DNA of 5,414 bases from Dehalococcoidales bacterium (GTDB taxonomy: Bacteria > Chloroflexota > Dehalococcoidia > Dehalococcoidales > UBA5627): positions 1-5,414 of the forward strand of contig JAAYNN010000173.1 of the NCBI GenBank assembly GCA_012520835.1, written 5' to 3'. A program made the position numbers and the translations under genes. Shown piece after piece: positions 1 through 4,643 of this stretch. How positions within the stretch are numbered: the stretch's first letter is position 1; the number at the start of each line of letters is the position of its first letter. The notes below the pieces were generated by a model, which searched no databases, was not told the origin of the DNA, and saw only the letters and a program-made list of their open reading frames with translations.

Positions 1-174
1 ATGGTTCGATCCCGACCTGTCGGGATTTCGTTCCGAACTACGGAACTCAACACCCCTCGATAATGTTCTGCCAATATCCGCGCATCCTGAGCCTGACGAA
101 GGACACGAACGGCTTTTTTATTATCTAACCACGAGCCCGCCATTCGGCGGGCTCGAATTATAATTGTATTTCTT
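1..174. other. Gene-free left edge with hairpins and a degenerate repeat
   Basis: No coding region is supported here. Two small inverted repeats sit at the edge: TCCCGA/TCGGGA at 10-25 (4-nt loop) and TTCCG/CGGAA at 31-45 (5-nt loop). A CCTGAGCCTGACGAAGG segment at 86-102 resembles the degenerate repeats in the 4346-4683 spacer. A run of seven T at 114-120 follows only a 4-bp AGCC/GGCT pairing, too weak to call a terminator. A strong hairpin at 132-155 is listed separately. The only short plus-strand ORF from base 1 (20 codons) lies on the hairpins and has no visible ribosome binding site, so it is not called. Confidence 0.6.
132..155 (-). terminator. GC-rich hairpin after the DUF4389 gene, possible transcript end
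   Basis: A perfect 10-bp stem (CGAGCCCGCC / GGCGGGCTCG) with a 4-nt loop begins about 20 nt past the DUF4389 stop codon. The position suits the 3' end of the MFS-DUF4389 transcript. On the minus strand the stem is followed by GTGGTTAGATAATAAAAAAG, with no U-tract, so a standard intrinsic terminator is not shown. On the plus strand the sequence after the stem is AT-rich but also lacks a T-run. It could be a 3'-end stabiliser or a terminator that works without a strong U-tract. Confidence 0.5.
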
Positions 175-813
175 TTAGTCTGCCTGCAGGCTGAAGGGAG
201 GATATTTATCTGTAATCAAGAGGAAGGCATAGGCGTTGACCCTCAAGCCCCAGCGCATTACTCCGGTAACGAAGTTGAAAAGGCCTTGCGGGTATTTGCC
301 CGTAAAGAGAATGGCAAACCAGGCGATGAGTACGCAGATTGATACGGCAAAAAGAAGAGCAGCCAGCACGATATAATGGGGGATAGCCAGGAACCACTTT
401 ACCAGCGGCAGTCCCCTGCTGAGTTCGTTTTTCACGTCGGGGTATTTCAGTTCGATATGCACAGCCTGTTCCTCATCTGTCGAAGGGTATTCATCCCTTA
501 GAAGCAGCATATATACCCCTACGCGACAGGAAAATTTAGTCAGGGCAAGATTCCAGTCGAACCACCATTTGGGGTATTTCTGCCGGAATAAAATCATCAG
601 CACCAGCGCCAGGAAAAGAACTCCTCCCCCTGCCGCCATTTCATAGGCAGTATTGTCGATTGTATACTCAAAGGAACTGCCGCTTAATAGCCCCAATATG
701 ATTGCAATCGGGATAACCGTAATCGGGCGGAAGAAAGTGGTCAACCTGTTCAGGGGTTTTTCGGGATAGTCTACCGATAGGTTTGCCGGGTACTTACCTT
801 GGTTTTCAACCAT
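175..813 (-). CDS. DUF4389 family membrane protein
   Basis: A 212-residue membrane protein of unknown function. The opening KYPANLSVDYPEKPLNRL, followed by a hydrophobic stretch, and the recurring K/D/E-YP motifs match the DUF4389 family as I know it. Hydrophobic segments are at about residues 29-45, 59-76 and 140-170; no signal peptide cleavage site stands out. The protein is internally duplicated: residues 76-110 (KYP, F, RV, Y, LL, YP) align with 170-205, and the stretch before each half is also similar. The start is well supported: AAAGGAGGAG at 820-829 lies six bases before the ATG. The gene begins 23 bp after the MFS stop, so the two are probably co-transcribed, hinting at a role beside the transporter or at the same membrane. 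The biochemical function is unknown; the family call is confident. Confidence 0.88.
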   Translation of the reverse strand: MVENQGKYPANLSVDYPEKPLNRLTTFFRPITVIPIAIILGLLSGSSFEYTIDNTAYEMAAGGGVLFLALVLMILFRQKYPKWWFDWNLALTKFSCRVGVYMLLLRDEYPSTDEEQAVHIELKYPDVKNELSRGLPLVKWFLAIPHYIVLAALLFAVSICVLIAWFAILFTGKYPQGLFNFVTGVMRWGLRVNAYAFLLITDKYPPFSLQAD

Positions 814-819
814 TTTAAT

Positions 820-829
820 CTCCTCCTTT
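820..829 (-). promoter_or_regulatory. Strong Shine-Dalgarno of the DUF4389 gene
   Basis: AAAGGAGGAG on the minus strand, six bases (ATTAAA) before the ATG at 811-813. It lies in the 23-bp gap after the MFS stop codon, so the downstream gene has its own efficient initiation signal within a shared transcript. Confidence 0.85.
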
Positions 830-836
830 ATAAATT

Positions 837-2084
837 TTATTTATCAATCTCTGTGTCGGATGTTGTTAGCATATTTGTTTTTTCATCTGTTTCGGTACCG
901 AGGTTCATGACGGACGGAATAAAGGCTGTGAACAGGCAAATGAGCAGAGTAGCAGCGCCGGCAATAAAGTATATCAGGCTGATGCCGAACAAATCTGCCA
1001 GCGGGCCGGCAATTATCAAGCCCAGCGGGGTGGCACCAGCGCCGATTGCTCCCACTAAAGAGAATACTCTGCCCTGCATGTCGTTGTCAATTGTCTTCTG
1101 CATAATAGCCATGATGGGAGCGCTGGCAAGGGTCATACCGGCGCCGATTATAAAACAAGCGGCCACTGCCAGCATAAATAATTCAATTGAAGTGAAACCT
1201 ATAGCGATTGCGGCTGCTCCCGAAACGGCAACTCCCAGGAGGACGGTTATCATACTCTTCCTGAAGCCTCCCCAGGCGCCCAGTATCAATCCGCCTATGA
1301 TAACCCCGACACCGAAAGCCGCTTCAAGCCAGCCCAGTTTCAGTACATCGCCGTCAAGATGTGTTGTTACCAGAATAGGCAGCAGGGTAAACGGAGGTAT
1401 CAGGAACAGGTTCAACAGTGCCGAGAGAATGATCAGGATACTCAAGCCTTTCCATCTCCAGATGTAACGGAAACCCTCTATCATTTCTTTAATGACGTTG
1501 CCGGCGACAGTGCTTGCAGTCCTTACTGTTTTCGGAATGGCAACTAACGCCAGGCATGTTATGGCAATTGCTGCGGTGACAATATCGACTGACAGTACTC
1601 CCTGCATCGGCAGAATCCCCAAGAGCAATGCGCCGGCGGGCGGGGCGGCGATATTGATAATCCCCGTAAACATCTGTGTCAACCCTGAAATGCGTACCAG
1701 GTGTTTGGCAGGTACAATCAACGGAATAGTGGCCTGCATGGCCGGGAAATGGAATCCCTGTCCGATGGCTCTGGCTATCATGGCAACATAGATGTGCCAT
1801 ACCTGTATGGCGTCAAAATAGAATAATACGACCAGCCCGACGGTAACCAATGCAATTGCCAGGTCGGCGCCAATCATGATCTTTTTTCGGTTCCAGCGGT
1901 CGATTAAAGGACCGATAAAAGGGCCCAGTATCACCTGCGGAAGCAGTGCCACCATGACGGCTGTGGCAAGTATGGTCGCCGAACCGGTTTTTATGGCCAG
2001 ATACCATGCCAGAGCAAATTCTACCAGTGCGCTCCCCAGCAGTGATATCATCTGGCTGCTGAAAAGTATATAAAAAGTCTTAAT
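837..2084 (-). CDS. MFS efflux transporter (MFS_3, macrolide-efflux-like), probable ATT start
   Basis: An inner-membrane major facilitator transporter, probably a proton-driven drug or metabolite exporter; the substrate cannot be read from sequence. From the ATT start it is 415 residues, a normal length for about 12 helices. The loop 2-3 signature GPLIDRWNRKK is at about residues 58-68. The C-terminal half has the MefA-like block QKTIDNDMQGRVFSL (about 329-343) followed by PLGLIIAGPLADLFG, typical of the MFS_3 group. The tail (about 395-415) is polar. The first ATG (2049-2051) would remove half of helix 1. The frame is open upstream and encodes KTFYILFSSQ just before MISLLGSALVEF, which is how family members begin. 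No ATG, GTG or TTG is available there, but ATT at 2082-2084 sits eight bases after AGGGAG (2093-2098). The gene leads an operon with the DUF4389 gene. Transporter identity is sure; the ATT start is inferred. Confidence 0.9.
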   Translation of the reverse strand: MKTFYILFSSQMISLLGSALVEFALAWYLAIKTGSATILATAVMVALLPQVILGPFIGPLIDRWNRKKIMIGADLAIALVTVGLVVLFYFDAIQVWHIYVAMIARAIGQGFHFPAMQATIPLIVPAKHLVRISGLTQMFTGIINIAAPPAGALLLGILPMQGVLSVDIVTAAIAITCLALVAIPKTVRTASTVAGNVIKEMIEGFRYIWRWKGLSILIILSALLNLFLIPPFTLLPILVTTHLDGDVLKLGWLEAAFGVGVIIGGLILGAWGGFRKSMITVLLGVAVSGAAAIAIGFTSIELFMLAVAACFIIGAGMTLASAPIMAIMQKTIDNDMQGRVFSLVGAIGAGATPLGLIIAGPLADLFGISLIYFIAGAATLLICLFTAFIPSVMNLGTETDEKTNMLTTSDTEIDK

Positions 2085-2092
2085 AGAAGTAA

Positions 2093-2098
2093 CTCCCT
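2093..2098 (-). promoter_or_regulatory. Shine-Dalgarno that selects the MFS ATT start
   Basis: AGGGAG on the minus strand, followed by TTACTTCT (8 nt) and then ATT at 2082-2084. The distance to the first in-frame ATG (2049-2051) is 41 nt, too far to serve it. No comparable purine-rich site lies just before that ATG, where the sequence is TTTTCAGCAGCCAG. Confidence 0.6.
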
Positions 2099-2151
2099 GT
2101 ATAATGCTGATATATAAACGATTTTCGGGTTTTATTTAATGAACGACAGAT

Positions 2152-2180
2152 AGTATACATCAAATTTTATTATTATTCGA
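2152..2180 (-). promoter_or_regulatory. Possible promoter of the MFS-DUF4389 operon
   Basis: On the minus strand a TATACT -10-like hexamer (2152-2157) lies 17 bases after TCGAAT (2175-2180), a poor match to a -35 box (three of six). It is in the AT-rich part of the spacer, about 68 nt before the inferred ATT start. The -10 is good and the -35 weak; other TATA-like strings nearby (around 2102-2116) could serve instead. Confidence 0.3.
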
Positions 2181-2190
2181 CAGTCCCATT

Positions 2191-2215
2191 TTTATCTTAA
2201 TTTTACAGGGCTAAC
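2191..2215 (-). repeat. Block shared with the sbcD upstream region (copy 1)
   Basis: Read on the minus strand this begins GTTAGCCCTGTAAAATTAAG. It matches the block at 4386-4408 (GTTAGCCCGTAAATCAAGAC) at 21 of 23 aligned bases with two single-base gaps. Both copies have the same orientation and lie upstream of a minus-strand transcription unit. It may be a regulatory element or the remnant of a dispersed intergenic repeat. Confidence 0.5.
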
Positions 2216-2271
2216 GTTTCAGAAATTATTTTATAAATATTTACTTTGCACTTTATTTACATTCAGAAACG

Positions 2272-2313
2272 AAAACCGCAAGCCGGCTCATTTAAAAGTC
2301 GACTCGCGGTTTT
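2272..2313 (-). terminator. Hairpin terminator of the sbcD-phosphoribosyltransferase operon
   Basis: On the minus strand AAAACCGC plus GAGTCG pair with CGGCTT plus GCGGTTTT, giving a 14-bp stem that includes two G-U pairs and a 14-nt loop. TTTTCGTTTC covers the stem end and what follows. On the plus strand the same inner segment would have two A-C/C-A mismatches, so the structure fits a minus-strand RNA better, although the plus-strand T-run (2310-2315) is slightly longer. It lies about 95 nt after the phosphoribosyltransferase stop and may work in both directions. Confidence 0.7.
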
Positions 2314-2458
2314 TTATAAACTCAGGATGAGTTCCGGCCAGTAGGGATCGAATCTCGTTCATAACGAACTGGGCGAACTCAAAGGCGATGATAAGAGATG
2401 GCTTGCCTATTTCATTGGCGGAAGATTCAGCTTCGACTGGTAGCGCCTCATCTTCCAA
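2288..2458 (-). CDS. Possible small ORF (56 aa) overlapping the phosphoribosyltransferase 3' end
   Basis: From a TTG at 2456-2458 a 56-codon frame runs to TGA at 2288-2290. The first 16 or so codons overlap the end of the phosphoribosyltransferase gene in another frame; the rest crosses the spacer. The product has an acidic start (LEDEALPVEAESSANE) and an amphipathic middle (PSLIIAFEFAQFVMNEIRSL), and ends NRESTFK. An internal ATG at 2360-2362 would leave 24 residues. I do not recognise it. In favour: the spacer part has genic GC, unlike the AT-rich sequence beyond, and the peptide looks protein-like. Against: there is no Shine-Dalgarno near either start, the stop falls inside the terminator hairpin, and an open frame this short arises by chance fairly often. 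Treat it as a candidate only. Confidence 0.25.
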   Translation of the reverse strand: MEDEALPVEAESSANEIGKPSLIIAFEFAQFVMNEIRSLLAGTHPEFIKNRESTFK

Positions 2459-3102
2459 TCGTTGAAGGCTTTCAATCCCTCTGCATCGCTTAACACGTTC
2501 CAGTATTTATAATAATCCGAAACATAGAACTTGGGGGTATAAGCGGTTTCCACCGTTACCACTTTATCGGCGGTTTTCTGCACGTTCATTACGGCGGCTG
2601 CCGGAGCAGCGGGCACAGCCACTATAATCTGTTTCGGGTGGCGGCGGCGCAGGGATTCCACCGCTGCCAGCATGGTGTAACCCGATGCCAGTCCGTCGTC
2701 GACGACGATGATCGTCTTCCCCGATACCAGCGAAAGGGGCTTATTGCCGCGGTAGAAAATACTGCGCTGCTGGATATTGCTTCTGACCAGATTGACCTGG
2801 TAATTGATTTGCTGTTCCGTTAAATTGATATGTTTTAATACCGGCTCGTTGTAAATAGTGGTGCCGTCGTCGGCTACCGCGCCGAAACCGCCTTCCGGCC
2901 TTAAGGGAATGGGAATTTTGCGTGAAATAACCAAGTCCAGTTCTGCATCGAGCGCCAGGGCGACCTGCATGCCTACCGGTATGCCGCCGTTAGGTATGGC
3001 AAAAACAATTACCTGTTGCTTTTTATATTCTTCGAGTTTGGCTGCCAGTTTGGCGCCGGCATCGTAGCGGTTTTCAAAGATAGCCTGTCTGGGAATGTGC
3101 AA
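2407..3102 (-). CDS. Predicted phosphoribosyltransferase (COG1926 type), TTG start
   Basis: A 231-residue cytoplasmic protein with a type I phosphoribosyltransferase fold. The PRPP-binding signature is clear at residues 131-144 (IIVVDDGLASGYTM, with the paired acids D135 and D136). The N-terminal block FENRYDAGAKLAAKL and the AIPNGGIPVG loop (about 35-44) are typical of COG1926 predicted phosphoribosyltransferases, whose substrate is not known to me. RKIPIPLRPEGGFGAV (61-76) is the other conserved block. Length is normal for the family. The start is TTG, preceded by AAGGAG (3109-3114) at six bases, a strong signal that outweighs the weaker start codon. The gene follows sbcD with a 10-bp gap, and its Shine-Dalgarno overlaps the sbcD stop, so translation is probably coupled. 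A nucleotide salvage role is plausible but not shown. Confidence 0.9.
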   Translation of the reverse strand: MHIPRQAIFENRYDAGAKLAAKLEEYKKQQVIVFAIPNGGIPVGMQVALALDAELDLVISRKIPIPLRPEGGFGAVADDGTTIYNEPVLKHINLTEQQINYQVNLVRSNIQQRSIFYRGNKPLSLVSGKTIIVVDDGLASGYTMLAAVESLRRRHPKQIIVAVPAAPAAAVMNVQKTADKVVTVETAYTPKFYVSDYYKYWNVLSDAEGLKAFNDWKMRRYQSKLNLPPMK

Positions 3103-3108
3103 CTTGTT

Positions 3109-3114
3109 CTCCTT
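3109..3114 (-). promoter_or_regulatory. Shine-Dalgarno overlapping the sbcD stop codon
   Basis: The minus-strand string TAAGGAG contains both the sbcD stop TAA (3113-3115) and the AAGGAG ribosome binding site of the next gene. After a 6-nt AACAAG spacer comes the TTG start at 3100-3102. This supports TTG as the true start and suggests translational coupling. Confidence 0.8.
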
Positions 3115-4345
3115 ATGCCTGTCGAATCTCGTTAATCAGTTCTTTTCCGTACTGCATCAGTATTTTAGCACGTTCTTCGGGTACATTAGTAGTATTCAGC
3201 CATGTTTGCAGCGCTTCAATCTCGGAAAGCTCCTCCACCGAGCGGGAACCTAGCCTGCTGCGGATTTCTCTTTTAACCTCTCTGGCGATGGTGAAGTAGC
3301 TGGCCGGCTTTAATGCTTCTTTAACCGCACCGTCCATAATTAATTTCTCGGATTCCTGAGGCAGCTTGATTTGCAGTTTGACGATGGCCCCGTCGATATC
3401 ATATTTGGCGATTTGAGCGATAACGGTCTGTGTCGGATCGATATCGCCTTCTTTAATCTCGACTTTTATGGTGATGAAGTTTCTGCCTTCCAGCGGATGA
3501 AAATCATAAGAAACCTTTCTTTTTCCTGTTTTAGCATCGGTATCGATTTCCACCAGATAAAATCCTTTTTGATCACCTTCATCCCCGAAATCCAGCCGGT
3601 CGAGGCTGCCGGAATATGTCATGGGCGGATTCTCGTTCATCACCTGGTGGTGGTGGATGTGTCCCAGTGCAATGTAATCGAAGGCAGGATTGGCGATGGT
3701 GCCAGGTAGCAGCATATGTTCCTGCCCGATGGTCATTGAATCTTCCGAACCGATGCTGACGCCGGTAATCCAGATATGGGCTGCCAGGATTGCCGGCAGA
3801 GCGGCATCCAGTTCCCCAACCTGGGTGTTGATGATATTGGTCAGCTTCTCCTGCATCTTTTCGTTAATCTGCGCAAAAGTGAGGTCTTTGGTTTCATCCT
3901 TGCTCATCAGCAGGCTGCGCCGCATCCACGGCAGCGCTGCTATCTGGATGATTCCGCCGCTGGTCTCTATCTTGAAAACGCCCGGCTTGTTGGCAACATA
4001 GACGTTTTTTACTGCCAGAGTATCGAAAATTTCGGTCGAGGTAGCCCGGCCAATGCTGTTTGGCATATCGTGGTTTCCTGCAATAAGGAAAACGGTAATT
4101 CCGGCTTCGGAGAGTTTACGGATGCGTTTGGCGAATTCGCGCTGCTGCGTCTGGCTGGGTTCGCGGCTTTTATAGGTATCCCCGCAAAAGAGGACGAGGT
4201 CAACTTTATCATCTATTGCGAAATCGACCAGTTTATCGAACGTCTCTAAAAAATCCCGCAAGCGGGATGGAAACCCTGTCTCTGGGTCGATACGCCCATA
4301 GCTTTCGACGCCCAGGTGCAAATCGGCAAAGTGAATTATTTTCAT
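3113..4345 (-). CDS. sbcD: DNA repair exonuclease, SbcD/Mre11 family
   Basis: The nuclease subunit of an SbcCD (Mre11-Rad50-like) complex, which processes double-strand breaks and hairpin DNA with two catalytic metal ions. All five calcineurin-like phosphoesterase motifs are visible (numbering from MKIIHF): DLH with D8 and H10; GD at 55-56 (GDTYKS rather than the usual GDLFD); GNHD at 90-93; H190 in AAHIWITG; and GHIHHHQ at 228-234. The typical YSGSLDRLDFGDEGDQKGF (244-262) follows, then a C-terminal cap and partner-binding region. The 410-residue length is normal. An ATG ten codons upstream (4373-4375) is in frame, but MKIIHFADLHLG is the family's usual N-terminus, so 4345 is preferred. Neither start has an ideally spaced ribosome binding site (AGGGA lies 15 nt before 4345). 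No sbcC is adjacent; the ATPase partner must be elsewhere. Co-transcribed with the phosphoribosyltransferase gene. Confidence 0.92.
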   Translation of the reverse strand: MKIIHFADLHLGVESYGRIDPETGFPSRLRDFLETFDKLVDFAIDDKVDLVLFCGDTYKSREPSQTQQREFAKRIRKLSEAGITVFLIAGNHDMPNSIGRATSTEIFDTLAVKNVYVANKPGVFKIETSGGIIQIAALPWMRRSLLMSKDETKDLTFAQINEKMQEKLTNIINTQVGELDAALPAILAAHIWITGVSIGSEDSMTIGQEHMLLPGTIANPAFDYIALGHIHHHQVMNENPPMTYSGSLDRLDFGDEGDQKGFYLVEIDTDAKTGKRKVSYDFHPLEGRNFITIKVEIKEGDIDPTQTVIAQIAKYDIDGAIVKLQIKLPQESEKLIMDGAVKEALKPASYFTIAREVKREIRSRLGSRSVEELSEIEALQTWLNTTNVPEERAKILMQYGKELINEIRQA

Positions 4346-4385
4346 TTTAATCGTATAAATTCCCTGATGATGCATACCCTTGTGA

Positions 4386-4408
4386 TTTGTCTTGATTTAC
4401 GGGCTAAC
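4386..4408 (-). repeat. Block shared with the MFS upstream region (copy 2)
   Basis: The minus-strand sequence begins GTTAGCCCGTAAATCAAGAC and matches 2191-2215 with two single-base gaps and two substitutions. It ends 40 bases before the preferred sbcD start. Same orientation as copy 1 relative to the downstream gene. Confidence 0.5.
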
Positions 4409-4425
4409 TCCTTCAATCCCGTTTG

Positions 4426-4444
4426 CCATGAGCTTGTCAAAGGG
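4426..4444 (+). repeat. Degenerate CTGAGCTTGTCGAAGG-type repeat
   Basis: CCATGAGCTTGTCAAAGGG resembles the CCTGAGCTTGTCGAAGG element that I recall as abundant in intergenic DNA of some environmental bacteria, and the 86-102 segment of this window. On the minus strand it contains TTGACA, but no -10 follows at proper spacing, so it is read as repeat rather than promoter. Confidence 0.45.
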
Positions 4445-4467
4445 TCGGATTGTATTCTTATTATTCG

Positions 4468-4512
4468 ACAGCCGCTATGGATTCGACACGCTCACCACGA
4501 GCGGCTGTTTTT
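4468..4512 (+). repeat. Palindromic repeat forming a terminator-like hairpin
   Basis: ACAGCCGCT (4468-4476) pairs perfectly with AGCGGCTGT (4500-4508) around a 23-nt loop. On the plus strand it runs into five T (4508-4512). The loop and inner arms, read on the minus strand as GTGGTGAGCGTGTCGAATCC, belong to the same GTGAGC-TGTCGAA repeat style. It has the form of a plus-strand intrinsic terminator, yet no plus-strand gene precedes it here, so it is probably a mobile or scattered palindromic repeat. It would lie within the sbcD 5' leader if transcription starts near 4532. Confidence 0.5.
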
Positions 4513-4538
4513 AATCCCTGCTTCAAGAGCCCAGGTCT

Positions 4539-4567
4539 ATTTTATCAGGATTACCTTATGATATTAA
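4539..4567 (-). promoter_or_regulatory. Possible extended -10 promoter for sbcD
   Basis: On the minus strand TGATAAAAT gives an extended -10 (TG at 4546-4547, TAAAAT at 4539-4544). TTAATA (4562-4567, four of six to TTGACA) lies 17 bases upstream. A start near 4532 would leave a leader of about 190 nt before sbcD. Prediction by eye only. Confidence 0.3.
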
Positions 4568-4643
4568 TCCCGTTCGCCTCGAATCTTGAAGGACGGAGTG
4601 AAATCGTAAATTATCGCTTGCATAATCCCTTTTATCAGGATTA
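4540..4643. repeat. 14-bp direct repeat pair, 90 bp apart
   Basis: TTTTATCAGGATTA occurs exactly at 4540-4553 and 4630-4643. On the minus strand each copy reads TAATCCTGATAAAA and so contains a TGATAAAA extended -10-like string. Sequence between and after the copies is not obviously duplicated. Confidence 0.7.
4576..4593 (+). repeat. Degenerate CTGAGCTTGTCGAAGG-type repeat
   Basis: GCCTCGAATCTTGAAGGA, flanked by CGTTC and CGGA, aligns loosely with the same repeat family as 4426-4444. In both copies the minus strand continues into AACGGGATT, which supports a shared origin. Confidence 0.35.

Larger units (their letters stand above)
2085..2406. other. Intergenic region between phosphoribosyltransferase and MFS genes
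   Basis: The spacer has two parts. The right part (about 2314-2406) has near-genic GC and contains the end of a possible small minus-strand ORF, an outer inverted repeat GAGTTC/GAACTC (2329-2334, 2375-2380) and an inner hairpin TCGTT-CAT-AACGA (2355-2367). A terminator hairpin follows at 2272-2313. The left part (about 2085-2270) is very AT-rich and probably holds the promoter of the MFS operon. It contains CGTTTC/GAAACG (2215-2220, 2266-2271) with a repeated TTCAGAAA (2218-2225, 2262-2269). It also holds a block at 2191-2215 and a 14-mer at 2170-2183, both found again upstream of sbcD. Confidence 0.6.

Noticed and set aside
1..40. tRNA 3' end suggested by GGTTCGATCCC
   Set aside because: The T-stem does not pair well (ATGG against CCGA-type bases), the following bases form their own TCCCGA/TCGGGA hairpin, no CCA follows, and the rest would lie outside the window.
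1..63. 20-codon plus-strand ORF from the first base
   Set aside because: It lies across two hairpins of a probable repeat, the window edge hides any ribosome binding site, and nothing recognisable is encoded.
799..2073. Long open frames on the plus strand across the MFS gene
   Set aside because: They are antisense to a clearly recognisable transporter, have low-complexity proline/alanine-rich products, and lack ribosome binding sites.
3371..4249. Plus-strand frames across sbcD
   Set aside because: They are reverse-complement shadows of the five-motif SbcD gene with no domain match or start signal.
4412..4440. TTGACA as the -35 of an sbcD promoter
   Set aside because: The perfect hexamer is part of the CTTTGACAAGCTCA repeat, and the base run 16-18 nt downstream (ATTGAA/TTGAAG) is not a -10.
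4565..4624. 19-aa minus-strand ORF (MQAIIYDFTPSFKIRGERD)
   Set aside because: Most of it is degenerate repeat sequence, and the AAAGGG before it is only three bases from the ATG.
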